From: Candidatus Bathyarchaeota archaeon
GTDB lineage: Archaea > Thermoproteota > Bathyarchaeia > Bathyarchaeales > Bathyarchaeaceae
DNA length: 6,606 nucleotides
Assembly: GCA_026014605.1 (NCBI GenBank)
Contig: JAOZIC010000098.1
Location: 12,247-18,852, forward strand
Direction: 5' to 3'
Each line of letters begins with the position of its first letter. Within the stretch, counting starts at the first letter, position 1. The notes under the pieces were generated by a model. The model was given only the letters and a program-made list of their open reading frames with translations, was not told the DNA's origin and did not search any database. This document shows positions 1-5,429 of this stretch, in pieces. A program made the translations under genes and the position numbers.

Positions 1-2
1 CT

Positions 3-386
3 GAAAAAGTCCAACAAGCCATCCAAAACATTTTTGGAACCTTAACTTTTGAGGTCAAAAACAGAAAATGGGGACAGTTACTTGTTTCCAACACAACTGG
101 ACACGAAGCCCTCCTCAAACTATACGATTTACTGAAAAGAGAAAAAATACTATCAGCCGCACGAAAAGTGTTCAAAGCATCAATGGCTGATGACTCGTTG
201 ACGTTTTATCTAAACAAACAGGTTGCGTATGCTGGGCACATCTCGTTTTGTCAACAAACTGGAGAATCGCCACTAGGGTCAATACATGTGCACATAAAAT
301 GCACCAACCCCCGAAAACTAGTTGACTGGCTTGCGCCCAGACAAAAACGAAGACCTCCACCTTCTGTTTCAAGACAAAAACGTTAA
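3..386 (+). CDS. UPF0201 family RNA-binding domain protein (5' end missing)
   Basis: The reading frame is open from the left edge to TAA at 384-386 and shows 127 residues. The start lies outside the window. It begins EKVQQAIQNIF, which resembles the early part of the UPF0201 family (COG1931), where a PTE-type motif just before EKV opens the protein, so roughly 12-20 residues are probably missing. Family hallmarks seen are a central KREKILSAARKVF segment, FYLNKQVAYAG and, near the end, GSIHVHIKCTNPRKLVDWLAP. This archaeal family is thought to adopt a ribosomal-L5-like fold and to bind RNA, but its cellular role is not established. In some archaea it is fused to a UPF0200 dephospho-CoA-kinase-like domain; such a gene could lie to the left. 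After the conserved WLAP the protein ends in a basic, proline-containing tail with RQKR twice. The next gene follows within 11 bases on the same strand, suggesting cotranscription. Confidence 0.87.
   Translation, partial: EKVQQAIQNIFGTLTFEVKNRKWGQLLVSNTTGHEALLKLYDLLKREKILSAARKVFKASMADDSLTFYLNKQVAYAGHISFCQQTGESPLGSIHVHIKCTNPRKLVDWLAPRQKRRPPPSVSRQKR
339..382 (+). repeat. Short direct repeat encoding the duplicated RQKR tail
   Basis: The 11-mer AGACAAAAACG occurs at 339-349 and again at 372-382, in the same frame, giving RQKR at both ends of the last 15 residues of the UPF0201 protein. It is seen directly in the sequence. A small internal duplication or chance in an A-rich, basic coding tail could both explain it. 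Confidence 0.6.
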
Positions 387-397
387 TTGTGGTCAAT

Positions 398-1177
398 ATG
401 GCAACCGCAGAAATCGGGTTATCGATGCTTTATTGTCTAGGTGAACCCTTCAGTTCTATGACAAAACGGCTCTGTAAACTGGACGTAAAACATGTAGAGT
501 TGCCCGATGAAGGACTGCACCGGTTAAACGCTCGCAGGGTAACAAAACTAAAACAAATCGCCAAAACCTACGACCTAGACTACGTAGTCCACGCTCCTTG
601 GGCAGGAATAAACATCGCAACACCCGACCCAAGTTTACGGCGCACAACATTGAAGCGGCTGGAGAAATCGCTTATGCTTTCTAAGCAGTTGGGTTGCCGT
701 TTGTGGCTGTTTCATCCGGGGGCTATGTCTGCTCTTAGTCATGTTTACCCCCAACAGGATTGGCAAGACAACCTAGAGTCCGTGCGTTATCTGCTAAAAC
801 TTGCCCGACAACAAGGCGTAAACATCGCAATCGAAAACGTTCCAGAACCGTTTCCGTTTCTAATGAAAACCGTACAAGACTTCCACAGGTTCTACCAAGA
901 CCTAGGCGAAGACATCGGCATGGTATTGGACGTTGCCCATGCCCACATAAGTAACCAAATTCAAGATTTTGTTACCCAGTTTTCCAAAAAAATAGTACAC
1001 ATACACGCCAGCGACAACAACGGAACCCAAGACCGCCACCAAGGAGTTGGCTGCGGAACCGTGGACTGGAAAAGTTTTGCCAAACAGGTCAAAGACGCAA
1101 AATACAGCAACCTGATAATGATAGAATCCATCGACCACGTGGACGAAAGCGTCCAGTATCTAAGAAACATCTTTTAG
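398..1177 (+). CDS. TIM-barrel protein of the AP endonuclease 2 / sugar phosphate isomerase superfamily
   Basis: A 259-residue protein of the xylose-isomerase-like TIM-barrel superfamily (Pfam AP_endonuc_2; COG1082/COG0648). Motifs in order: VVHAPW with H65, LFHPGA with H106, AIENV with E146, VLDVAHAH with D178 and H181, HIHASDN with H203, QDRHQGVGCG with D212 and H214, and MIES with E243. These correspond in order and context to the nine zinc ligands of E. coli endonuclease IV. The N-terminal GAHxS motif of true endonuclease IV is absent, and relatives with part of this pattern are sugar isomerases or epimerases. Function is therefore left open between an endonuclease-IV-like phosphodiesterase and a metal-dependent sugar isomerase. 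It should be cytoplasmic, with no signal peptide. ATG at 398 is preferred, 11 bases after the upstream stop; an in-frame GTG at 389 would add three residues, and neither has a strong ribosome binding site. Its TAG interlocks with the stop of the convergent RNase Z gene. Confidence 0.88.
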   Translation: MATAEIGLSMLYCLGEPFSSMTKRLCKLDVKHVELPDEGLHRLNARRVTKLKQIAKTYDLDYVVHAPWAGINIATPDPSLRRTTLKRLEKSLMLSKQLGCRLWLFHPGAMSALSHVYPQQDWQDNLESVRYLLKLARQQGVNIAIENVPEPFPFLMKTVQDFHRFYQDLGEDIGMVLDVAHAHISNQIQDFVTQFSKKIVHIHASDNNGTQDRHQGVGCGTVDWKSFAKQVKDAKYSNLIMIESIDHVDESVQYLRNIF

Positions 1178-2088
1178 TCTTCTGGGGGCTCAATCTCTAC
1201 CTTCAAAAAGTCTTGTGCAACTTCAGTGTTCGCAAAATCCTGTTTTGCCTGCTCCAATAACAATGCCGCATCATTGTATCTGGCACTGATATGAGTTAAA
1301 ATCAACAGTTTTACACCTGCTTCATATGCAGTTCTCGCAGCGATGCTAGGCGTCGAATGACCATCCTCTATTGCCCTTTCTGTCATTGCATTTTCGAAGG
1401 TGGATTCGTGAATAAGCACATCAGCGTTTTTGGCTAGTTTCACTATCTGTTCAGAGTACCCGGCGTCTCCTGTGTAAACAATTTTTCTTCCTTTACGTGG
1501 CTTGCCCAAAACTGTCTGGGGGTCCACAACGGTTCCGTCTGGAAGCGTAACTGATATACCGTTTTGAAGTTTTGACCACAAAGGTCCTTGGGGAACACCT
1601 AGTTGCTGGGCTTTTTTTGTGTTAAACCTTCCAGGTCGCGGTTTTTCTATGAAAGCGTAAACTAGGCTGGGGTCCAAGTGTATGGACTGTGTGGCTTTTA
1701 CGGTGTATTCTTTTTCTTCGCAGACCGTACCGGACTGTTTTTCGAATACTTGAACCTCAAAAGTACCCGAATGCGGCACTGTTTCATCTATTGCTTCTAC
1801 AAACTTTTTGATTCCAACCGGACCATAAACCTCAATTTTTTTGGTTCTACCCATAAGCGACATAGTTTGAAGCAGTCCAGGTAAACCCAAAACGTGGTCG
1901 CCGTGCAGGTGCGTGATAAAAACTTTGGTTAGCTTGTGAAAACCCACTTTTGCTTGAATCATCTGCCTTTGTGTGCCTTCACCGCAGTCAAAGAGCAGTA
2001 ACTCGTTACTTCTTTTAACCGCAATCGCTGACAGGGCTCTTTTGGGTGTTGGAATGCTTGCGCTGGTTCCCAAGAAAACTATTTGCAA
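1174..2088 (-). CDS. rnz: Ribonuclease Z (tRNA 3'-processing endonuclease, short form)
   Basis: A 304-residue metallo-beta-lactamase-fold nuclease that cuts tRNA precursors after the discriminator base to remove the 3' trailer. It opens MQIVFLGTSASIPTPKR, typical of the family. Zinc and catalytic positions are all visible: HLHGDH at 60-65 (H60, H62, D64, H65), H137 in SIHLDPS, D208 in YTGDAG, H244 in GHSTPS and H266 in LTHISARY, plus HEST at 227-230. Residues about 149-176, with PGRF and GVPQGPLW, form the flexible arm that grips the tRNA elbow. Length fits the short tRNase Z class (about 300-310). The start is TTG at 2088, chosen because it gives the conserved N-terminus; a stop lies in frame upstream with no ATG between. 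No well-spaced Shine-Dalgarno is seen: GGGAGG lies about 16 bases away. It follows the tRNA methyltransferase gene by 66 bases, so both may be tRNA maturation genes of one operon. Confidence 0.96.
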   Translation of the reverse strand: MQIVFLGTSASIPTPKRALSAIAVKRSNELLLFDCGEGTQRQMIQAKVGFHKLTKVFITHLHGDHVLGLPGLLQTMSLMGRTKKIEVYGPVGIKKFVEAIDETVPHSGTFEVQVFEKQSGTVCEEKEYTVKATQSIHLDPSLVYAFIEKPRPGRFNTKKAQQLGVPQGPLWSKLQNGISVTLPDGTVVDPQTVLGKPRKGRKIVYTGDAGYSEQIVKLAKNADVLIHESTFENAMTERAIEDGHSTPSIAARTAYEAGVKLLILTHISARYNDAALLLEQAKQDFANTEVAQDFLKVEIEPPED

Positions 2089-2154
2089 TTCTGTCAGCTT
2101 TGTGCCCTCCCAGTACTGTAATGTTTTGTTGTTTGATTAAAGCATTAGGTGCAA
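2089..2154 (-). promoter_or_regulatory. 66-base spacer before rnz with weak regulatory signals
   Basis: The longest gap inside the minus-strand gene run. On the minus strand it contains an AT-rich CTTTAATCAAA stretch (around 2134-2143) that could act as a weak TATA-like box, a perfect 8-base palindrome CAGTACTG (2111-2118), and GGGAGGG (2105-2111), which is too far from the TTG to be a standard ribosome binding site. An internal promoter or a processed 5' leader for rnz are both possible; none of the signals is strong. Confidence 0.25.
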
Positions 2155-3189
2155 CTAAATTTTTTCGAAAACCACAATCTCTCGTGTTAAACTTCTGTGC
2201 ACATAAACAAAATGGGACTCCAAATGTTTGAAGCCCGCCTTCTCTGCAGTTTCACCGATGTGTATCTTTTTGGGGGATGCCAAGCAGATTTTTCCGCTTT
2301 TTGGAAGTTTGTCTCTGATTGCTTCCAAAAAATCTTCAACAATAAACCTTGTTTTTGCTCCCAGCGTGCTTGCTGACCTGCCATACGGGGGATCTGTAGC
2401 AATACAGTCAACCTTGGTTACTGGCGGGTAACGGGCATCAGCAACTGCAACCCCCTGCAGGTCCACATTGAAGTGCCTGATGTTTTTTAACCCGCCTCGT
2501 AACATGTGAGGTTTTGCTTCAAGACCAACAACCGTACAGCCCATCAACCCTGCTTCAATGAGCATGCTTCCTGTTCCACAAAACGGGTCCAACAGCAGGT
2601 CACCCTTTTTTGGTTGCGCCAGATTCACCATGACTCTGGCTAGTTTTGGGGGCATTGCTGTGGGGTGGAAGAACGGTTTTTTTCTTGGTCTTCTTTCTGA
2701 AAACGGTTTGGCACTTACATCGGCTATTTTGAGTCCGAAAACAAACTGTTCGTCTGTTAATACTCCAAAGAAAGTTCTTTGTGGATTTGACAAATTTACC
2801 TTAGACGTTTCAACAGATTTTAGAATATATTCGCCAATTATGCCTTCTAAATCTACGCGGTCTATCTCTTGGCTTACCGTTTTGACTCTTCGTATTCTTA
2901 CTGCAAAACTTTTGTCTGCAACAAGCGGTTCCAACAACTCTGATGTTAAGTTCGATAAGATTTCGTTTTCGTCGGCTTTGCAAACAAACATTTCTTGGCA
3001 ACACTTGCGCGTCATAGCTGACCTTTCTTTGATTGGTTCTATGCAGTTGATGTCTGCTTCTAGGCGCAGTACTTGGGTTAGCTTTTCTACGATTTTATAG
3101 TCGTAGTTTTCTGCTTTCAGGATTGCAGTTGCTTCAGAAACCGGTAAAGTTGGGTGTTCACCTGAAATCAGAAAAAAAAGTTCAGCCAC
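2155..3189 (-). CDS. tRNA (guanine(10)-N2)-dimethyltransferase, THUMP + SAM methyltransferase (aTrm-G10 type)
   Basis: A 344-residue enzyme of the archaeal Trm-G10 / COG1041 family, which methylates N2 of G10 in tRNA using S-adenosylmethionine. The N-terminal half (about 1-160) opens with MAELFFLISGEHPTLPVSEA and carries the THUMP-containing RNA-binding region; RKKPFFHPTAMPPKLAR at about 169-185 links to a Rossmann methyltransferase domain. SAM-binding motif I is DPFCGTG at 201-207. The catalytic motif IV DPPYG, at 266-270, marks amino-group (N2/N6-type) methylation. The protein ends with the usual strand VVFEKI. I chose GTG at 3189 although the frame stays open to 3345: the conserved N-terminus begins there, an AGGTG ribosome binding site lies 8 bases upstream, and the extension would run through the prs coding region. 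Only 11 bases separate it from the prs stop, so cotranscription is very likely. Mono- versus dimethylation cannot be told from sequence. Confidence 0.95.
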   Translation of the reverse strand: MAELFFLISGEHPTLPVSEATAILKAENYDYKIVEKLTQVLRLEADINCIEPIKERSAMTRKCCQEMFVCKADENEILSNLTSELLEPLVADKSFAVRIRRVKTVSQEIDRVDLEGIIGEYILKSVETSKVNLSNPQRTFFGVLTDEQFVFGLKIADVSAKPFSERRPRKKPFFHPTAMPPKLARVMVNLAQPKKGDLLLDPFCGTGSMLIEAGLMGCTVVGLEAKPHMLRGGLKNIRHFNVDLQGVAVADARYPPVTKVDCIATDPPYGRSASTLGAKTRFIVEDFLEAIRDKLPKSGKICLASPKKIHIGETAEKAGFKHLESHFVYVHRSLTREIVVFEKI

Positions 3190-3197
3190 GAGTCCGG

Positions 3198-3202
3198 CAC
3201 CT
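3198..3202 (-). promoter_or_regulatory. Ribosome binding site that fixes the GTG start of the methyltransferase
   Basis: The minus strand reads AGGTG here, matching the archaeal GGTG-type Shine-Dalgarno, with 8 bases before the GTG at 3189. Its first two bases belong to the TAG stop of the upstream prs gene, so termination of prs and initiation of the next gene are adjacent. This decides the GTG start against the longer open frame. Confidence 0.75.
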
Positions 3203-4073
3203 ATCTGGATAGAGCCTTTGCAATCAAATGCGCAAGCGACACAGTTTTCAAAGAAGTTGGAAGGCTGTCGGTGCCAACGATTTCTTCGGCTCCACTTTCC
3301 ATAATCTTGTTCTTTGCCTCTCCAATAAGCAGCGCATGCACACAAGCGGTGTAGACCCGTTTTGCTCCTTGACTTTTCAGCATCTTCACCGCTCTTGCGA
3401 TGGTTCCGCCAGTGCTGATTATGTCATCAAAAACGATTACGTCGCGTCCTTTCACGTCAAGGCTTTTTTCTTCAACTTGAATCTCACCCGTGTAGCGGTC
3501 ACGTTCCTTTTTCAGCCAACCACAGCCTCCACCAAGAACCTTTGATGCTTCTTCTGCGATTTCGATTGCACCTTTGTCGGGTGATAACGCAAACGCGCCT
3601 TCTAACCCTTGGTCTTTGAAGTGCTGCGCCAACGTTGTTATGGCAGAGAGGTTCTGTGTTGGAATATTGAATTTCTTTAGTGTGTTTTCTGCGTGAATGT
3701 TCACTGTTATGAATTGGTCGATTCCGCAGGCTTCGATTAGTTTGACTAATGTTTCTCCGCTGATTGCTTCGCCTACCAAGAACCGTTTGTCTTGACGGGC
3801 AAACGCCAAGTAAGGAACAACAGCAGTTACTTTTTTTGCTCCTAAGTCTTTGGCTGCGTCCAGCATCAACAAAAGCTGCATCACGTTGGTGTCCTGTGGC
3901 TGTCCAGTGGTTTGAACAATTACTACGTCTTCGCCTTTTAGGTCGCCCTCAAAACGTAGCGCGTATTCTCCGTCAGGAAACAGTTTGAGTTTAACTTCAA
4001 CCGTTTTAGCATTCAAAACTTCAGCAACTTTTTGTCCTAGACTCTGAGCCGCTGGACCCGGAACAACAATCAT
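3201..4073 (-). CDS. prs: Ribose-phosphate pyrophosphokinase (PRPP synthase), archaeal short type
   Basis: A 290-residue cytoplasmic enzyme that transfers pyrophosphate from ATP to ribose 5-phosphate to give PRPP, precursor of purines, pyrimidines, histidine and tryptophan. Seen: N-terminal MIVVPGPAAQSLG; FPDGE at 33-37; PYLAFARQDKRF at 87-98, the ATP-binding and catalytic flexible-loop region; H127 in VNIHAEN; SPDKGA at 164-169; and the PRPP-binding signature VIVFDDIISTGGT at 212-224 with acidic pair D216-D217. It is shorter than classical bacterial enzymes (about 310-320) and fits the archaeal forms (about 285-290). Archaeal enzymes of this size include ones reported as not ADP-inhibited (class III); regulation here cannot be read from sequence. 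The ATG at 4073 overlaps the stop of the HMG-CoA reductase gene as ATGA and has GAAGGG six bases upstream, inside that gene, which points to translational coupling. The tRNA methyltransferase gene follows after 11 bases. Confidence 0.97.
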   Translation of the reverse strand: MIVVPGPAAQSLGQKVAEVLNAKTVEVKLKLFPDGEYALRFEGDLKGEDVVIVQTTGQPQDTNVMQLLLMLDAAKDLGAKKVTAVVPYLAFARQDKRFLVGEAISGETLVKLIEACGIDQFITVNIHAENTLKKFNIPTQNLSAITTLAQHFKDQGLEGAFALSPDKGAIEIAEEASKVLGGGCGWLKKERDRYTGEIQVEEKSLDVKGRDVIVFDDIISTGGTIARAVKMLKSQGAKRVYTACVHALLIGEAKNKIMESGAEEIVGTDSLPTSLKTVSLAHLIAKALSR

Positions 4074-5347
4074 AGTTTTCCCTTCTTTTTGTATTCTTCT
4101 ACAAGCTCTTTGGCTCGGTCCATCCGGACTTTACGTTCCTGAACCATCTTTTCAACAACAAGGTCAATCATTTTCCCCGACGCGCCTGCAGTAATCGCTA
4201 CATTACGGGCATGCAACGACATGTGCCCCCTCTGGATGCCCTCATGTGCTAAGGCACGTAATGCGCCAAGGTTTTGAGCCAACCCAACAGCAGCCATAAC
4301 TTCGCCAAGCTCGTTTGCGGATTTTACTCCCAGAATCTTGATTGCAACTTTGGCGGTTGGATGCACCTTTGTTGCGCCGCCGATAAGTCCAACTGCCATA
4401 GGTAACTCGATGGAGCCTACAAGGTCGCCGTCGCTGTTCTTTTCCCAGTATGATAAGGTTCCGTAGTGTCCGTTTCTTACTGCGTAGGCGTGTGCTCCTG
4501 CTTCTATGGCTCGGTGGTCGTTGCCTGTTGCTAAAACAACGCCGATTATGCCGTTTAATATGCCTTTGTTGTGGGTTGCTGCTCGGTATGGGTCTGCTGC
4601 GGCAAAATTGTATGCTTCAACTATGCCGTCTACCACTTCTTCGCCGCCTACTGCATCTTTTGGTATTACTGCCCATGCTCGGGCAAGTCGGTAAATTGCA
4701 AGGTTAGAAATAATTCGCAGGTATACTCTGCCGCCTGTTAGTCTTTCTATCATGGGTGCTACTGCTTCTGCCATGGTGTTTACTGCGTTTGCGCCCATTG
4801 CGTCTCTGCAGTCCACGTGCAGTTCTGTTATAACCATTGGACCAGTTTTGGAGTCTATTACTTTGACTTCCAGATTCTTTGCTCCGCCACCAACCGAAAC
4901 AAGCATTGGGTCTTGGTCGTTGGCTTTTTGTAGTAGCTCCTTTTTGGCTTGGAGTATCTTCATTTTTGCTGCAAACGGGTCTTTGATGTCTACAGCCTGA
5001 ATTTGCCCAATCATAACTGGGTCTGTGCTGCTTGTGTAAAATCCGCCTTTTTCTCGTGCCATTTTGGCGGCGTAGGTTGCTGCAGCAACAACTGAGGGTT
5101 CTTCGATTGCCATGGGTATCATGTATTCTTTGTTGTTGATTACAAAGTTCATGGCGATTCCAAGAGGTAAAGTAAATCCTCCAACAACGTTTTCTATCAT
5201 TCTGTTTGCCAGTTCCATTTCTAGGGCGCCTGTTTGTTGCAGAATTTTTGTTTCTTCGTCTGTTAGGTCTGCAAAATCTTTAACGTGTTTTAGTCTTTGT
5301 TGGGGCGTTAACTTGTAGAAACCTGAAATTTGAGATGTTTTCTTCAT
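4070..5347 (-). CDS. hmgA: Class II hydroxymethylglutaryl-CoA reductase
   Basis: A 425-residue soluble enzyme that reduces HMG-CoA to mevalonate, the committed step towards archaeal isoprenoid lipids. It closely follows the Pseudomonas mevalonii class II pattern from end to end: ENVVGGFTLPLG near 53-64, IEEPSVVAA with catalytic E83, VDCRDAMGAN at about 179-187, ATHNKGILNGI with K261, ATGNDHRA with D277 and QRGHMSLHARN with H375. An aspartate sits at 146 in ANDQD, aligned with P. mevalonii D146, the residue known for NAD(H) preference, so NADH use is predicted. There is no N-terminal membrane segment, as expected for class II. I start at ATG 5347: it gives ten residues before the first conserved phenylalanine, as in P. 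mevalonii, and AAGAAGG lies 8 bases upstream; a TTG at 5368 would add seven residues. Databases often call this family degradative, but next to prs in an archaeon a biosynthetic role is more likely. Class II enzymes in archaea have been attributed to transfer from bacteria. Confidence 0.96.
   Translation of the reverse strand: MKKTSQISGFYKLTPQQRLKHVKDFADLTDEETKILQQTGALEMELANRMIENVVGGFTLPLGIAMNFVINNKEYMIPMAIEEPSVVAAATYAAKMAREKGGFYTSSTDPVMIGQIQAVDIKDPFAAKMKILQAKKELLQKANDQDPMLVSVGGGAKNLEVKVIDSKTGPMVITELHVDCRDAMGANAVNTMAEAVAPMIERLTGGRVYLRIISNLAIYRLARAWAVIPKDAVGGEEVVDGIVEAYNFAAADPYRAATHNKGILNGIIGVVLATGNDHRAIEAGAHAYAVRNGHYGTLSYWEKNSDGDLVGSIELPMAVGLIGGATKVHPTAKVAIKILGVKSANELGEVMAAVGLAQNLGALRALAHEGIQRGHMSLHARNVAITAGASGKMIDLVVEKMVQERKVRMDRAKELVEEYKKKGKL
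4080..4085 (-). promoter_or_regulatory. Ribosome binding site of prs inside the end of the HMG-CoA reductase gene
   Basis: The minus strand reads GAAGGG, a partial Shine-Dalgarno, with 6 bases before the prs ATG at 4073. Together with the ATGA stop/start overlap it supports coupled translation of the two genes. Confidence 0.55.
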
Positions 5348-5355
5348 TGTTATTG

Positions 5356-5362
5356 CCTTCTT
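5356..5362 (-). promoter_or_regulatory. Ribosome binding site supporting ATG 5347 of hmgA
   Basis: The minus strand reads AAGAAGG, a partial Shine-Dalgarno, 8 bases before ATG 5347. It would lie inside the coding region if the TTG at 5368 were used, which favours the shorter form. Confidence 0.5.
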
Positions 5363-5397
5363 TGACAACGCAGTCTACTAAAAGCGAAATGGCATAT

Positions 5398-5407
5398 GAA
5401 TTTATCT
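5398..5407 (-). promoter_or_regulatory. Candidate TATA-like promoter element for the hmgA operon
   Basis: The minus strand reads AGATAAATTC in the 82-base gap before hmgA. A start about 25 bases downstream would fall near 5378, leaving a leader of about 30 bases with room for the ribosome binding site. No convincing BRE is seen upstream, so this is a placement by position and composition only. Confidence 0.28.
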
Positions 5408-5411
5408 GAGT

Positions 5412-5419
5412 AAACAAAA
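5412..5419 (-). terminator. Candidate T-rich terminator after the glycosylase gene
   Basis: The minus strand reads TTTTGTTT, 11 bases past the TAA of the glycosylase gene and just upstream of the candidate hmgA promoter. Archaeal transcription commonly ends at such T-runs without a hairpin. The tract is short and interrupted, so the call is weak. Confidence 0.3.
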
Positions 5420-5429
5420 TCTGCGTTTT

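Noticed and set aside
172..396. Minus-strand open frame opposite the UPF0201 gene
   Set aside because: Antisense shadow with no motif; the plus strand carries clear family signatures.
2111..2118. Perfect palindrome CAGTACTG in the rnz leader as an operator
   Set aside because: An 8-base palindrome is expected by chance fairly often in a gap this size, and there is no second copy or regulator gene nearby to support it.
2558..3100. Long plus-strand open frame of 180 codons opposite the methyltransferase
   Set aside because: It is antisense to a well-supported gene with intact SAM motifs and shows no recognisable motif, with low-complexity serine-rich composition typical of a shadow frame.
3190..3345. 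52-residue N-terminal extension of the methyltransferase
   Set aside because: It lies almost entirely over the prs 3' coding region, has an odd Cys/Trp/Arg-rich composition, and the ribosome binding site and family N-terminus point to GTG 3189.
5348..5368. TTG start adding seven residues to HMG-CoA reductase
   Set aside because: ATG 5347 matches the family N-terminus length and has a ribosome binding site at the right distance.
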